This document shows positions 43,432-52,286 of a stretch of DNA of 64,000 nucleotides, in pieces. The notes beneath the pieces are model-generated. The model had not been told where the DNA came from. It worked only from the letters and a program-made list of their open reading frames with translations, and did not search any database. This stretch comes from Mariniphaga anaerophila (lineage in GTDB: Bacteria; Bacteroidota; Bacteroidia; Bacteroidales; Prolixibacteraceae). Each line of letters begins with the position of its first letter. The stretch's first letter is position 1. A program made the translations under genes and the position numbers. The stretch lies in contig NZ_FQUM01000001.1 of assembly GCF_900129025.1 (NCBI RefSeq), positions 310,001-374,000 of the forward strand. The letters run 5' to 3'.

Positions 43432-45321
43432 TTACTGCAATTTTATAATTACGTCGTCTTCGTCAACAGAATCTCCGTTGTTCAGACAAATTTCTGCAAC
43501 TCGTCCCGGTTCTTCAGCAACAATTGCGTTGTATGTTTTCATGGATTCAATGTATCCAACAACGTCGCCTTTGTTCACGTTATCGCCGGTTTTAAGTGCT
43601 TTTTCAGAAGCGTCTTTTGTTAAAAAGAATTTACCTTCAAGCGGAGCAATTACTTCTTTCAACTCACCTGAAGCAGCTACCGGTTGTGCATTTGCTTCTT
43701 CGGTGGCAACAGCAACGGTTTCTTTACCATTGTGTCCGTTTGAGCCGTTTGTTCCGTATGAAACATTAACAACATATTTTACGCCGTTTACATCGATATT
43801 GAGTTCTTTCGGCTCAAAATTGGCTGCAGCAACAGGAGCAGGTGTTTTTGCATTTGCTTCTTCGGCTTTCTTTTCAGCCAAATCAGCTTCGAAAGCAGCT
43901 TTTGCCTGTCCCGATTTGTATGCGCGGTACTGTTCAGGGTGCATTGCCAGTTCGAACAACTCTTCGTCGTCCTGCCCAAAGTCCCAGTTATTCTTTTTCA
44001 TTTCTGCACGGAATGAATCCAGATCATCCGGATACAGATCCTGTGGATTTCCGGTGTAGAATTCTTTACCCTGTTCTTTTGCCAGCTTAATAATATCAGG
44101 ATGCAATTCTCCGGGCAATTTGCCTGATTTACCCAAAATCATATCCCAAATGTTATCGGCAATCATCGACCAGCGTTCTTTTCCTTTTTCCAGCTGAATA
44201 ACATTCATCAGAGCCAGGTTTTTCACATACTGACTAAAAGGAGTTACCAGCGGCGGATAACCCAGCATCGGCCAGATGTGTGCCACTTCGTCGAACAACT
44301 TAATCAACAAATCGTCTTGTGTTATTCCCGGTTTTCCGCGTTTTGCAAACCATTTGTTCAGGCTGGCCAAATTGTTTTCCAGGTCGGCCATTAAACTTCC
44401 CATCATACCACCCGGCAGTCCCGGTGCAATAAGCAGGGAGTTCATCAACCTGTTTTTAGGATTGATATAATATCCCAGAAAATCGTCGATAAAACTCTGA
44501 GTCAACGCACGTACTTCCATGTACGCTTTCATATTAATATCCGGAACTTTAAAACCAGCGTCTTTCAACATTGCCTGAACAGCCAGTAAATCGGCGTGGC
44601 CTGTTCCCCATGAAAGCGGTTCCATACCTACATCAACGAAATCGGCACCGGCGCGGGCAACTTCCAAAATTGAAGCCATTTGGAATCCGGGGCCTGCATG
44701 TCCGTGGTACTGTACCGGAATATTGGGATGCCTGTCTTTGATCACTTTTACTATTTTTCCAAGCGAAACAGGACGGCCAATTCCGGCCATATCTTTTATA
44801 CAAATTTCATCGGCTCCCATTTCAATTAACTGGTCGGCCAATTTTGTATAATACTCAACCGTGTGTACTTTCGAAGTAGTTAAAGAAAGTGCTGCCTGAG
44901 AAATCATGCCGCCTTCTTTAGCGTATTTGATGGAACCTTCGAGGTTACGCGGGTCATTCAATCCACAGAATGAGCGAGCGATATCGGTTCCCTGTTTTTT
45001 CTTTACTTTATACATTAAACGGCGAACATCTGCCGGTACCGGGCTCATCCGAATTCCGTTGAGCGCTCTTTCCAGCATGTGTGTCTGAATCCCGACATCG
45101 TTAAAAGGCTGCGTCCACTGACGGTTAGCCACGTTCGGGTTTTCGCCAAATAAAAGGTTAATCTGCTCAAAGCCGCCACCATTGGTTTCAACACGTGCAA
45201 AACATCCCATGTCGATAATTGCAGGTGCTACTTTCAAAAGCTGGTCAACCCTTGGGACGTATTTCCCGGACGATTGCCACATGTCGCGATACAATAAGCT
45301 AAATTTAATCTCTCTTGCCAT
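43432..45321 (-). CDS. oadA: Oxaloacetate decarboxylase alpha subunit (carboxyltransferase plus biotin carrier)
   Basis: A 629-residue protein. Carboxyltransferase TIM barrel about 1-300 (FSLLYRDMWQSSGKYVPRVD, CIKDMAGIGRPVSLGKI, PVQYHGHAGPGF with the zinc histidines), a PYC_OADA helical domain to about 460, an Ala/Glu-rich linker, and a C-terminal biotinyl domain about 555-629. The biotin lysine is Lys595 in VVGYIESMKTYNAIV; the usual motif is A/E-MKM, here MKT. It transfers CO2 from oxaloacetate to biotin. The opening motif RDMWQSSG replaces the commoner RDAHQS, as in other Bacteroidota members. Confidence 0.94.
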   Translation of the reverse strand: MAREIKFSLLYRDMWQSSGKYVPRVDQLLKVAPAIIDMGCFARVETNGGGFEQINLLFGENPNVANRQWTQPFNDVGIQTHMLERALNGIRMSPVPADVRRLMYKVKKKQGTDIARSFCGLNDPRNLEGSIKYAKEGGMISQAALSLTTSKVHTVEYYTKLADQLIEMGADEICIKDMAGIGRPVSLGKIVKVIKDRHPNIPVQYHGHAGPGFQMASILEVARAGADFVDVGMEPLSWGTGHADLLAVQAMLKDAGFKVPDINMKAYMEVRALTQSFIDDFLGYYINPKNRLMNSLLIAPGLPGGMMGSLMADLENNLASLNKWFAKRGKPGITQDDLLIKLFDEVAHIWPMLGYPPLVTPFSQYVKNLALMNVIQLEKGKERWSMIADNIWDMILGKSGKLPGELHPDIIKLAKEQGKEFYTGNPQDLYPDDLDSFRAEMKKNNWDFGQDDEELFELAMHPEQYRAYKSGQAKAAFEADLAEKKAEEANAKTPAPVAAANFEPKELNIDVNGVKYVVNVSYGTNGSNGHNGKETVAVATEEANAQPVAASGELKEVIAPLEGKFFLTKDASEKALKTGDNVNKGDVVGYIESMKTYNAIVAEEPGRVAEICLNNGDSVDEDDVIIKLQ

Positions 45322-45342
45322 GATAATCTTTATTTGTGTTAT

Positions 45343-45600
45343 TTACTTTTTTTCAACTTTTGTAATTTTTCCTCTCCCCCCGGTAACTGTATCCACAGCG
45401 GCAACAATGGCAGCCATTGTTCCTGCAGGAATTGCACCGGAACTATTTCCTTTTTTTACAGGTCCGTCAGGAAGCGGCCAGAATTTATTGGTAAGCCGGA
45501 TTAGAACATTACCAACCACTACCACAAGACCCAGTATCAAAATAACCGTAATCATCCCAATCACCAGGATTGATAACGCATTGCTTAATATATCCTCCAT
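45343..45600 (-). CDS. oadG: Oxaloacetate decarboxylase gamma subunit
   Basis: An 85-residue single-helix membrane protein: MEDILSNALSILVIGM, then a helix to about residue 40, then a soluble tail with Pro/Lys and a final ITKVEKK. It matches the short gamma subunits (OadG/MmdD) that hold alpha and beta together and may bind zinc. First gene of the operon, 21 bases before the alpha gene. Sequence alone would be weak evidence; the position makes the call firm. Confidence 0.85.
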   Translation of the reverse strand: MEDILSNALSILVIGMITVILILGLVVVVGNVLIRLTNKFWPLPDGPVKKGNSSGAIPAGTMAAIVAAVDTVTGGRGKITKVEKK

Positions 45601-46162
45601 ACTATAATCATGTTAAATTTTTCATACAAATACACCGTTCGCAACTCTTGAACTGCAACGTCTGTTTAAATAAGTTATGGCATTTATGAAATTGAAAAGT
45701 GAATGAGTGGAAGCTTCCGGCAACTCTCGTTTACGTTAACGAATACTTCACTTCAACTTCTTCTTCAAATCATCTTCTAACTCCCGGTGGAGAAACACCA
45801 GACCTAGAAAATGTGAAAACTACTATTTTATCTCTAAAAAAAATCAGGTTCATGATGGCAAAAATGTAGGATTTTGGGGAATTCTCCTTCTAATTTGAAA
45901 TTAAAACGCTAAAACTTAAGACAGTTTTAATAAACAAGAAGAAAATTGTGAACAAAACACAACAGTCGGTTTTAACGCAAACAGAAAGGCTGTTTTTGCG
46001 TGGCACAAAGAAAAAGGATTTCCGTCTTTTAAAGGAAATTCTGAACTAAAGTTTGGGGAAATAACAAAAAAAATAAAATTGCAGAACGGATGTAATGAAA
46101 ATTTTTCCTGTGCGTCTTAACTTTGAAAACCGCTAAAAAAGCAATGGAAAAGCAGAAAATAA
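45601..46162. other. Divergent regulatory gap of 562 bases
   Basis: Holds the promoters of the oad operon (minus) and of the sigma/DUF4252 operon (plus). A TAACTTTG box at 46118-46125 matches the -7 consensus and lies 37 bases before the sigma start, without a clear -33 partner. ACGCAAACAG and CTGTTTTTGCGT near 45979-46004 form an imperfect stem. Short open frames around 45930-46120 overlap each other and have no ATG; none is called. Confidence 0.45.
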
Positions 46163-46705
46163 ATGGGTGACAGTGATTTCAAGATACAGGTTCTGCCACT
46201 GAGCAAAAAGTTACTCAGGTTTGCAGCACACTTCCTGAAAAATGAGGACAAAGCCAGGGATGTGATTCAGGATATTTTTCTGAAGCTCTGGCAAAAAAGG
46301 GATGAGCTGGACCGGGTTGAAAATATTGAAGCTTTTGCCATGCGAATGACGCGAAACCGCTGCCTCGATATTCTGCGGGCAAACAAAGTTGTTCCGATTG
46401 ACGCAGAAACAGATCGCAAAATGAAGCAGGAAAGCACTGATATTCATTCACAATTTGAAATGAGCGAAGCTGCCGGACAAATTAAAATGCTGATTGGGCA
46501 ACTGCCGGAAGTACAACAAAAAGTAATGGTAATGCGCGATATTGAGCAACTGGAATACGAAGAAATATCAAAGGAAACCGGATTGCAAATTAACGCCATA
46601 AGGGTGAACTTGTCGAGGGCACGGAAAAAAGTACGTAATGAATTTATAAAGTTGAATTCAGATGAAAAAGAACGAAATAAGACAATTGCTGCAACGCTAT
46701 TTTGA
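46163..46705 (+). CDS. ECF sigma factor of a DUF4252 operon
   Basis: A 180-residue sigma-70-family protein. Region 2: LLRFAAHFLKNEDKARDVIQ, DIFLKLWQKRDELDRVENIE; region 4: LIGQLPEVQQKVMVMRDIEQ, EISKETGLQINAIRVNLSRA. Unlike the SusCD sigma at 36397, it has no FecR partner. The next gene overlaps its end by 44 bases and encodes a small one-helix protein that fits an anti-sigma factor. The tail after region 4 (NSDEKERNKTIAATLF) is translated from the overlap. Confidence 0.92.
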   Translation: MGDSDFKIQVLPLSKKLLRFAAHFLKNEDKARDVIQDIFLKLWQKRDELDRVENIEAFAMRMTRNRCLDILRANKVVPIDAETDRKMKQESTDIHSQFEMSEAAGQIKMLIGQLPEVQQKVMVMRDIEQLEYEEISKETGLQINAIRVNLSRARKKVRNEFIKLNSDEKERNKTIAATLF

Positions 46706-47198
46706 AGGGGAAAGCACGCTGAATGAGGAAGCGGTTCTGAGAAATTATTTTGCCGGCGATAATGTGGCAGACGAATTAGAAGAATACACCGAATTCTTTT
46801 GCGGATTCGGCGAAATAAACGAAACAGAACGGGATGCACAGTTGGAGCATGAAATCATGGATTTCATTACAGAAAATGAGTCGAAAAGAAAAACGCCGTC
46901 AATTTCGATGTGGAAAACAGTTTCGGGAATTGCGGCATCAATAGTAATTGCAGTGGGAGGAATACTATTTTTCCAACACGAAGAAGAACCGTTTAAAGAC
47001 ACTTTTGATGATCCTGAAACGGCATACGTTTATGCAGAAAAAACGCTCGAATTCGTTTCCCAAAAATACAGCAAGGGACTGTCTGCTCTGGCAAATTTCG
47101 ACAAAATTGAAACAGCAACACAGCCCATAAAAAAAGGCGTTAAACCAATAAATAAATACATGAATAAAATAGAAATGATAACTGAACACCAACGCTAA
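46662..47198 (+). CDS. Probable anti-sigma factor, single-pass membrane protein
   Basis: A 178-residue protein not matched to a named family. The acidic cytoplasmic N-terminus (MKKNEIRQLLQRYFEGESTLNEEAVL) resembles the start of many Bacteroidota anti-sigma proteins. One helix is at about residues 88-106 (GIAASIVIAVGGILFFQH). The periplasmic tail includes DPETAYVYAEKTLEFVSQKYSKG, a motif seen in proteins beside DUF4252 genes. The 44-base overlap with the sigma gene indicates tight coupling. Confidence 0.8.
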   Translation: MKKNEIRQLLQRYFEGESTLNEEAVLRNYFAGDNVADELEEYTEFFCGFGEINETERDAQLEHEIMDFITENESKRKTPSISMWKTVSGIAASIVIAVGGILFFQHEEEPFKDTFDDPETAYVYAEKTLEFVSQKYSKGLSALANFDKIETATQPIKKGVKPINKYMNKIEMITEHQR

Positions 47199-47255
47199 TA
47201 TTACAGAAGGATGATGAGTAAAAACACTGAAATTAAATTAATAAAACGAAACGCG

Positions 47256-47765
47256 ATGAAACGATTATTCCTGCTTTTTGCAATTGTACTGCCCATGGCG
47301 GTGCTTGCACAGAAGTCACCTGTTGACAAACTATTTGAGAAATATGCCAACAAAGAAGGATTTACCACGGTAAATATTTCAGGCAAGCTTTTGGGATTTG
47401 CCAGCAAATTGGAGACTGGCGATGACGAAACAAGCGACATGCTTTCCCAACTAAGCGGAGTTCGGGTGCTTACAGCAGACAACGAAGAACTTACCGGCAA
47501 ACTTGACTTTTACGAAGAACTGAGAAAAGACGGCTTTTTTGACAACAACGACTACGAAGTATTGATGGAAATTACGGAAGCCAACGAAATAGTTCGTTTT
47601 CTGGGCAAAGATGGCGGCAACGGAAAATTCTCGGATCTGATTCTGGTAATCGGTGGAGGCGACAACACGCTTATCAGTATTCAAGGGGTAATTGACCCGG
47701 AGAACATCGGAAAAATCACCAAATCGCTGGATATTGACGTGGTTTCCAACAAACAAAAAGAATAG
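47256..47765 (+). CDS. DUF4252 exported protein
   Basis: The Met at 47256 gives a clean signal peptide (MKRLFLLFAIVLPMAVLAQ) and a 169-residue product; an upstream ATG at 47211 adds a polar 15-residue lead that a signal peptide would not need. The mature part has the DUF4252 pattern VDKLFEKYANKEGFTTVNIS, SQLSGVRVLTADNE and the ending with DNTLISIQGVIDPENIGKI. Function is unknown; the family is usually controlled by the sigma/anti-sigma pair next to it. A terminator follows. Confidence 0.88.
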   Translation: MKRLFLLFAIVLPMAVLAQKSPVDKLFEKYANKEGFTTVNISGKLLGFASKLETGDDETSDMLSQLSGVRVLTADNEELTGKLDFYEELRKDGFFDNNDYEVLMEITEANEIVRFLGKDGGNGKFSDLILVIGGGDNTLISIQGVIDPENIGKITKSLDIDVVSNKQKE

Positions 47766-47793
47766 CAATAACACAAAAAAATATCTAAAAAAG

Positions 47794-47827
47794 GCTTTCC
47801 CTGTTAAATACAGAGAAGGCTTTTTTT
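47794..47827 (+). terminator. Terminator after the DUF4252 gene
   Basis: GCTTTCCCTGT (47794-47804) pairs with ACAGAGAAGGC (47810-47820) with one mismatch and one G-T pair, loop about five bases, followed by seven T's (47821-47827). Confidence 0.82.
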
Positions 47828-47885
47828 ATGCCTCGTGCCGAAACAAAATCTTTCGTATTTTTAGGGCTTTCTTTAAACGAATTAA

Positions 47886-48656
47886 ATGACTCAAAAATCC
47901 ATTTTCGGAAGACATCAGATTTTGCCCGGCGAGCACGATTTTTTTTATGCCGGCAATTTTTACCTCGGCGCCAAACGCGAAAAAGACGGCTGGCTGCTTC
48001 TGCAAACTGACAATGCAGATTACACCGAAAACGCAACTCCCGATTTTTCAGGGGCAGATTTTTTTCAAAGCGGAAAATCAAACAAGCTGTTCATTGCTCC
48101 TTCCCTGCCTGAAAAGCCACTGGTTTTTAAAGGCACCCGACTGCACGTTTCTCCCGGTCAGCGGCTGAACTTCTTTCTGAAAATTCCGCTAACCATACAG
48201 GTTTACTTTTCGCGAAAGCAACCGGAAAACCTCTTAAAAGAGTTCCCTGTGCAGCGTCTTTCAGACACATGGTTTGGAGACACATTCAGCGGAGAACCTG
48301 CTTTTGCATTGGGCACTGAATTTTTCCCTTCGCTGAATGAAGTAAAAAGTTCTGATTTTGAAGCCATTTGCCCCATCTCCATTTTCAACGATGCACCGGG
48401 AGTACTGCAAGTAGAACGATTAATCATCAGGGTTGAAAACCTGGCGTTGTACCTGTGCAACGGGAAAATAATTGCCAGCCAGGTAGCCATAGAATACAAA
48501 GGGAAAGACGTTATCAGTTCTGCCAGTTATCATTTTTCAAAAAATATTCATGGCGAAAAATCCGAACTTCTTGTAAAACCGCGCAACGGCGTTTCTAAGA
48601 ACCTGTTGAAAATTAATTTTCATTTCATTAAGAACTTATATAAAACAGAAGAATGA
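47886..48656 (+). CDS. DUF432 protein coupled to an MscS channel
   Basis: A 256-residue soluble, beta-rich protein of the DUF432 type: GRHQILPGEHDFFYAGNFYL, GTRLHVSPGQRLNFFLKIP, DTWFGDTFSGEPAFAL and the closing VAIEYKGKDVISSASYHF. No signal or membrane helix. Its last four bases overlap the start of the MscS-family gene (ATGA), so both are translated together and probably act together. In archaea and bacteria DUF432 genes are often beside mechanosensitive channels, suggesting a channel-modulating or osmolyte-sensing role; that role is not proven. Confidence 0.82.
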   Translation: MTQKSIFGRHQILPGEHDFFYAGNFYLGAKREKDGWLLLQTDNADYTENATPDFSGADFFQSGKSNKLFIAPSLPEKPLVFKGTRLHVSPGQRLNFFLKIPLTIQVYFSRKQPENLLKEFPVQRLSDTWFGDTFSGEPAFALGTEFFPSLNEVKSSDFEAICPISIFNDAPGVLQVERLIIRVENLALYLCNGKIIASQVAIEYKGKDVISSASYHFSKNIHGEKSELLVKPRNGVSKNLLKINFHFIKNLYKTEE

Positions 48657-49480
48657 ATACTGATTGGTCTGAATACCTGAATGCAGCAACTTTCGAAAAA
48701 ATATTGAGGGTGCTGATTATTTTGGCCGTGGGAATTGCAACGATATATTTTATTGCATTTCTGCTAAAAAAAATATTGCCAAAAAAATGGTCGCGCCAGC
48801 GAAAAATGATAATCGACCGGGCTTTTCAATACACCGGGTTCATCATTCTTTTTTTTATTCTGATTGCTGAACTGAACATCAACCTGGCTCCGATTTTTGG
48901 CGCGGCAGGAGTTATCGGGCTGATTGTGGGTATTGCATCTCAAACCAGTATCGGAAATATCATCAGCGGTTTTTTCCTGGTGTCTGAAAAATCATTCGAA
49001 ATTGGCGACGTCATCCGGTTGGGAGACAAAACCGGAACTGTTTACAGTATCGATTTGCTTTCCATAAAAATCAGAACTTTCGATAACCTGCTGATTCGAA
49101 TTCCCAACCAAACGGTAATCAGTACCGAACTAACCAACGTAACCCGTTTTCCCATTCGCAGGATGGACGTGTTGGTGAGCGTTGCTTATAAAGAGGATTT
49201 GGAACGAGTGAAAACAATACTTGAAAACGTGGTTAAGGAAAATCCGCTCTGCCTCGACGAACCGGAGCCTGTCATTATTTTCCAGAGTTTCGGCGCCAGC
49301 GGAATTGACATTCAACTGGGAGTTTGGACCGAACGGGTTAACTACCTGAACGTAAAAAATTCGGTTTTCAGGGAAATAAAAGAAGCATTCGACAAAGAAG
49401 GCATTGAAATTCCGTTCCCGCATATCAGTCTGTATTCGGGAGAGGCAACCAAACCATTTCCTGTTAATCTGAAAAAGTAA
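48653..49480 (+). CDS. Small-conductance mechanosensitive channel, MscS family
   Basis: A 275-residue MscS-type channel. Three hydrophobic segments: about 15-40, 57-80 and the pore-lining helix 83-108 (FGAAGVIGLIVGIASQTSIG). Then the beta domain FFLVSEKSFEIGDVIRLGDK and the alpha/beta C-terminal cage (RMDVLVSVAYKEDLERVKTI, EGIEIPFPH). It opens under membrane tension to release solutes after hypo-osmotic shock. Translationally coupled to the DUF432 gene. Confidence 0.94.
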   Translation: MNTDWSEYLNAATFEKILRVLIILAVGIATIYFIAFLLKKILPKKWSRQRKMIIDRAFQYTGFIILFFILIAELNINLAPIFGAAGVIGLIVGIASQTSIGNIISGFFLVSEKSFEIGDVIRLGDKTGTVYSIDLLSIKIRTFDNLLIRIPNQTVISTELTNVTRFPIRRMDVLVSVAYKEDLERVKTILENVVKENPLCLDEPEPVIIFQSFGASGIDIQLGVWTERVNYLNVKNSVFREIKEAFDKEGIEIPFPHISLYSGEATKPFPVNLKK

Positions 49481-49483
49481 CAA

Positions 49484-49517
49484 AAAAAGGCAGCCGGAAA
49501 ACACCGGCTGCCTTTTT
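49484..49517. terminator. Bidirectional terminator between mscS-like and M3 peptidase genes
   Basis: AAAAAGGCAGCCGG (49484-49497) is the exact inverse of CCGGCTGCCTTTTT (49504-49517), loop six bases. A/T tracts on both sides allow it to serve both convergent genes. Confidence 0.92.
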
Positions 49518-49536
49518 CAATATAGTTATCAAATTT

Positions 49537-51660
49537 TTACTTCAATCCTTTTTTCATCAGGAAAGGATCAATGGATGGTGCTTTTCCACGGAAGTTTTCA
49601 TAAACGGTCATGCCGTCGTCAGCGCCACATTTTTCGAGCAGTGTTCTGAATTTTGCTGCCAGTTCAGGATTAAATAAATCCCCGGTTTCTTTAAATGCGT
49701 AGAATGCGTCAGAATCCAGAACGCCGGCCCAGTAGTACACGTAGTAGCCGGCAGAATAACCACCGCTAAAAATGTGTGCGAAATAAGTACTGCGGTACCG
49801 GGGCAGAATTTCTTCAATCAACCCGATGTGATCCATTGAGGCTTTTTCGAATGCGCGAACATCTTCGATTACCGGGTTTTCTGTAGTATGAAAATCCATA
49901 TCGAGTAAAGCAGCAGCTACAAATTCACCGGTTTGGAACCCCTGGTTGAATGTTCCGCTCATTTCAAGCTTTTTAATCAATTCGTCAGGAATCGGTTCGC
50001 CGGTTTGGTAGTGCGTAGCATAAACTTTCATTACTTCCGGTTCTGCAGCCCAATTCTCCATAATCTGAGAAGGCAGCTCCACAAAGTCACGCGGAACGCT
50101 TCCTGCGGTACGGTCGTATGGGCCGTCGGCAAATAAACCGTGAAGTGCATGTCCGAATTCGTGGAAGAAAGTAGAAACTTCATCGAAGCTAAGCAGCGCC
50201 GGAGTATCGCCGGCAGGACGGGTAAAATTCATTACAATGGTTCCGATTGTTGGCACCCGTTCTCCGTTACGGTAAGTGGCGTTTCTAAACTGGGTTGACC
50301 ATGCTCCTACCCTTTTCCCGTCACGCGGATGGAAATCCATGTACAAAACACCGAGTTTCGATCCGTCGGCTTCCAGTACTTCGTAAACTTCTGCTTCTTT
50401 ATTATATGTAGGCCAGTCGCGTTTTTCGAACTTCAGGCCATACAATTTTTCAACCACGTAGAAAATTCCTTTTTTGGCATTATCCAGGCTGAAATAGGGT
50501 TTTAGTTCGGCTTCGTCGAGGTCAAATTTTTGCTTGCGCAGTTTTTCAATGTAATACCACCAGTCCCACGATGCCAGTTTAAAGTCGCCCCCTTCTTTGT
50601 CGATAATGGCCTGCATCTCTTTCAAATCGTGCTTGGCCATTTCCATTGCCGGATCCCAAAGTTGCATCAGAAATTCATAAACTGCCTCGGGAGTTTTGGC
50701 CATGTTCACATCAATTACGTAGGCAGCGTGATTTTTAAAGCCCAGTAATTTAGCCCGCTGGTCTCGCAGCTTTACAATTTTCTGAATGATTTCCTTATTG
50801 TCGAATTCATTGTCGTTATTGCCGCGCATAAAATAACCGCGGTACAGTTTTTCGCGCAAATCACGATTGTCGGCGTACTGGAGGAACGGAAGCATGCTTG
50901 GTTTTGCCAGTGTAAAAGCCCATTTGCCATCTTCGCCAAACGATTTGGCATCTTCGGCAGCGCGTGCAATTACATCGTCAGGCAGCCCGGCCAGGTCTTC
51001 TTCTTTGTCGACTACCAGCTTGAAATTCCGATTGGTTTCAGCCAACAGGTTTTCGCCAAAATGCAGGCTCAGCTTCGATAATTCTTCATTCAGTTCTCTC
51101 AGCTTTGTCTGGTCTTCGGCAGAAAGGCTGGCACCATTCCGAACAAAATCATCGTAATACTTTTCGGTAGCACGCATTTGTTCTTTGTCGAGCCCCAACT
51201 CATTGCGTCTGTTGTAAACGCTTTCTATCTTTTTAAACAACCCCGGATTCATTGAAACGTTGTCGCGGTGCTGGGTCATCAACGGAGACACCTCGCGCGC
51301 CACGGCCTGCATTTCGTCACTGGTGTTTGCAGAGTTCAACGGATAAAAAGTACCGGTAACTTTGTTAAGCAACTCACCTGATTTGTCGAGCGCCAGTATT
51401 GTATTTTCAAATGTCGGCTCCGAAGTGTTTGCTACAATGGTTTCAACTTCTGCTTCTCTCTGCTTAATACCTTCCTTTATTGCCGGAAGGTAATGCTCAA
51501 TTTTAATTTCGTCGAACGGAGGCACTCCATAAGGAGTAGTCCATTCCGTAAAAAAAGGATTATCCATATCTGCTTGTGATTCTTTTTTCTGATTTTGGCA
51601 TGAAAACATCACTGCGCCAAATGCACAGATTAAGATAAAGGATCTCTTCATTTTATTCAT
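49537..51660 (-). CDS. M3-family zinc metallopeptidase (peptidyl-dipeptidase Dcp-like) lipoprotein
   Basis: About 707 residues with a lipoprotein signal (FILICAFGAVMFSC), so it is periplasmic or outer-membrane bound. The Met at 51660 is chosen; 51651 is as good, while the ATG at 51684 only adds eight residues. The thermolysin-like zinc motif HEFGH is near residue 500, with the third ligand Glu in the PSQIMENWAAEP block, and the Dcp-type ending GYSAGYYVYYWAGVLDSDAF is present. It trims dipeptides from the C-terminus of oligopeptides. A TATTTTTG -7 element lies at 51691-51684. Monocistronic. Confidence 0.94.
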   Translation of the reverse strand: MNKMKRSFILICAFGAVMFSCQNQKKESQADMDNPFFTEWTTPYGVPPFDEIKIEHYLPAIKEGIKQREAEVETIVANTSEPTFENTILALDKSGELLNKVTGTFYPLNSANTSDEMQAVAREVSPLMTQHRDNVSMNPGLFKKIESVYNRRNELGLDKEQMRATEKYYDDFVRNGASLSAEDQTKLRELNEELSKLSLHFGENLLAETNRNFKLVVDKEEDLAGLPDDVIARAAEDAKSFGEDGKWAFTLAKPSMLPFLQYADNRDLREKLYRGYFMRGNNDNEFDNKEIIQKIVKLRDQRAKLLGFKNHAAYVIDVNMAKTPEAVYEFLMQLWDPAMEMAKHDLKEMQAIIDKEGGDFKLASWDWWYYIEKLRKQKFDLDEAELKPYFSLDNAKKGIFYVVEKLYGLKFEKRDWPTYNKEAEVYEVLEADGSKLGVLYMDFHPRDGKRVGAWSTQFRNATYRNGERVPTIGTIVMNFTRPAGDTPALLSFDEVSTFFHEFGHALHGLFADGPYDRTAGSVPRDFVELPSQIMENWAAEPEVMKVYATHYQTGEPIPDELIKKLEMSGTFNQGFQTGEFVAAALLDMDFHTTENPVIEDVRAFEKASMDHIGLIEEILPRYRSTYFAHIFSGGYSAGYYVYYWAGVLDSDAFYAFKETGDLFNPELAAKFRTLLEKCGADDGMTVYENFRGKAPSIDPFLMKKGLK

Positions 51661-51860
51661 TTTACTATGTTTTATAAAAAACACAAAAATATTATTTTTT
51701 TAAGGCATTTTAATGATTGTTGACAGGTCTTTGGTATTTTAAGATTCAAATTGAAACAGACAAGGCATCTAAATTTATAAATCCATCAGAATAAAACTGA
51801 TGTAATACGATGTTTCACAAAACAGTAAATTAAACGATTATTACCCCGTTAACAATTATT

Positions 51861-52268
51861 TCAGTTTGGCGGCAGCCGGTCGAACTTTGGTAGTTTATCC
51901 AGCTGGTGTTCCCATTTTGCTTTACCTGCATAGTAAATATGGCCTTGAGGAACAATAGGAGCATCGGTGTCCAGACACCCGGCGGGAACTACCAGCAACG
52001 CGCCGTCCATCTGAATGTTTGGTAATGCAGAACCGCAAACCGCACAGAAACTCCGCATATGTTGAGTAGACTTCAACCTGAAAGTTTTCACGTTGTTTTC
52101 GCCCGACAACCATTTTAGTTTTGCTGTTGAAGAAAACATGTTTGCTGCATGCGCCGAACCGGTATCTTTGCGGCAACGTTTACAATGGCACAGCAAAAAA
52201 TTCTCAAAATCTCCGTCTACCTCAAAAACAACTTCGCCGCAAAGGCAAGAACCTCTGTGTTTGGTCAT
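51861..52268 (-). CDS. GFA/CENP-V-family zinc protein
   Basis: A 135-residue protein with the family cysteines: GSCLCGEVVFEVDG, LLCHCKRCRKDTGSA and SFCAVCGSALP, enough for two zinc sites. Named after glutathione-dependent formaldehyde-activating enzyme; most members have other or unknown roles, and no formaldehyde genes are near. It starts 18 bases after the last rhamnosidase gene, so it may be cotranscribed with that run without being part of its pathway. Confidence 0.9.
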   Translation of the reverse strand: MTKHRGSCLCGEVVFEVDGDFENFLLCHCKRCRKDTGSAHAANMFSSTAKLKWLSGENNVKTFRLKSTQHMRSFCAVCGSALPNIQMDGALLVVPAGCLDTDAPIVPQGHIYYAGKAKWEHQLDKLPKFDRLPPN

Positions 52269-52286
52269 AATTCTTTTTAATTTATA

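Noticed and set aside
43394-44059. 221-codon open frame on the plus strand
   Set aside because: Antisense to the biotin-domain end of the oxaloacetate decarboxylase alpha gene; translation is Ser/Ala-rich low complexity.
45948-46049. 33-codon GTG-started frame (NKTQQSVLTQTERLFLRG...)
   Set aside because: Reads protein-like but has no ATG, no promoter before it, and another frame is open over the same bases; not enough to call.
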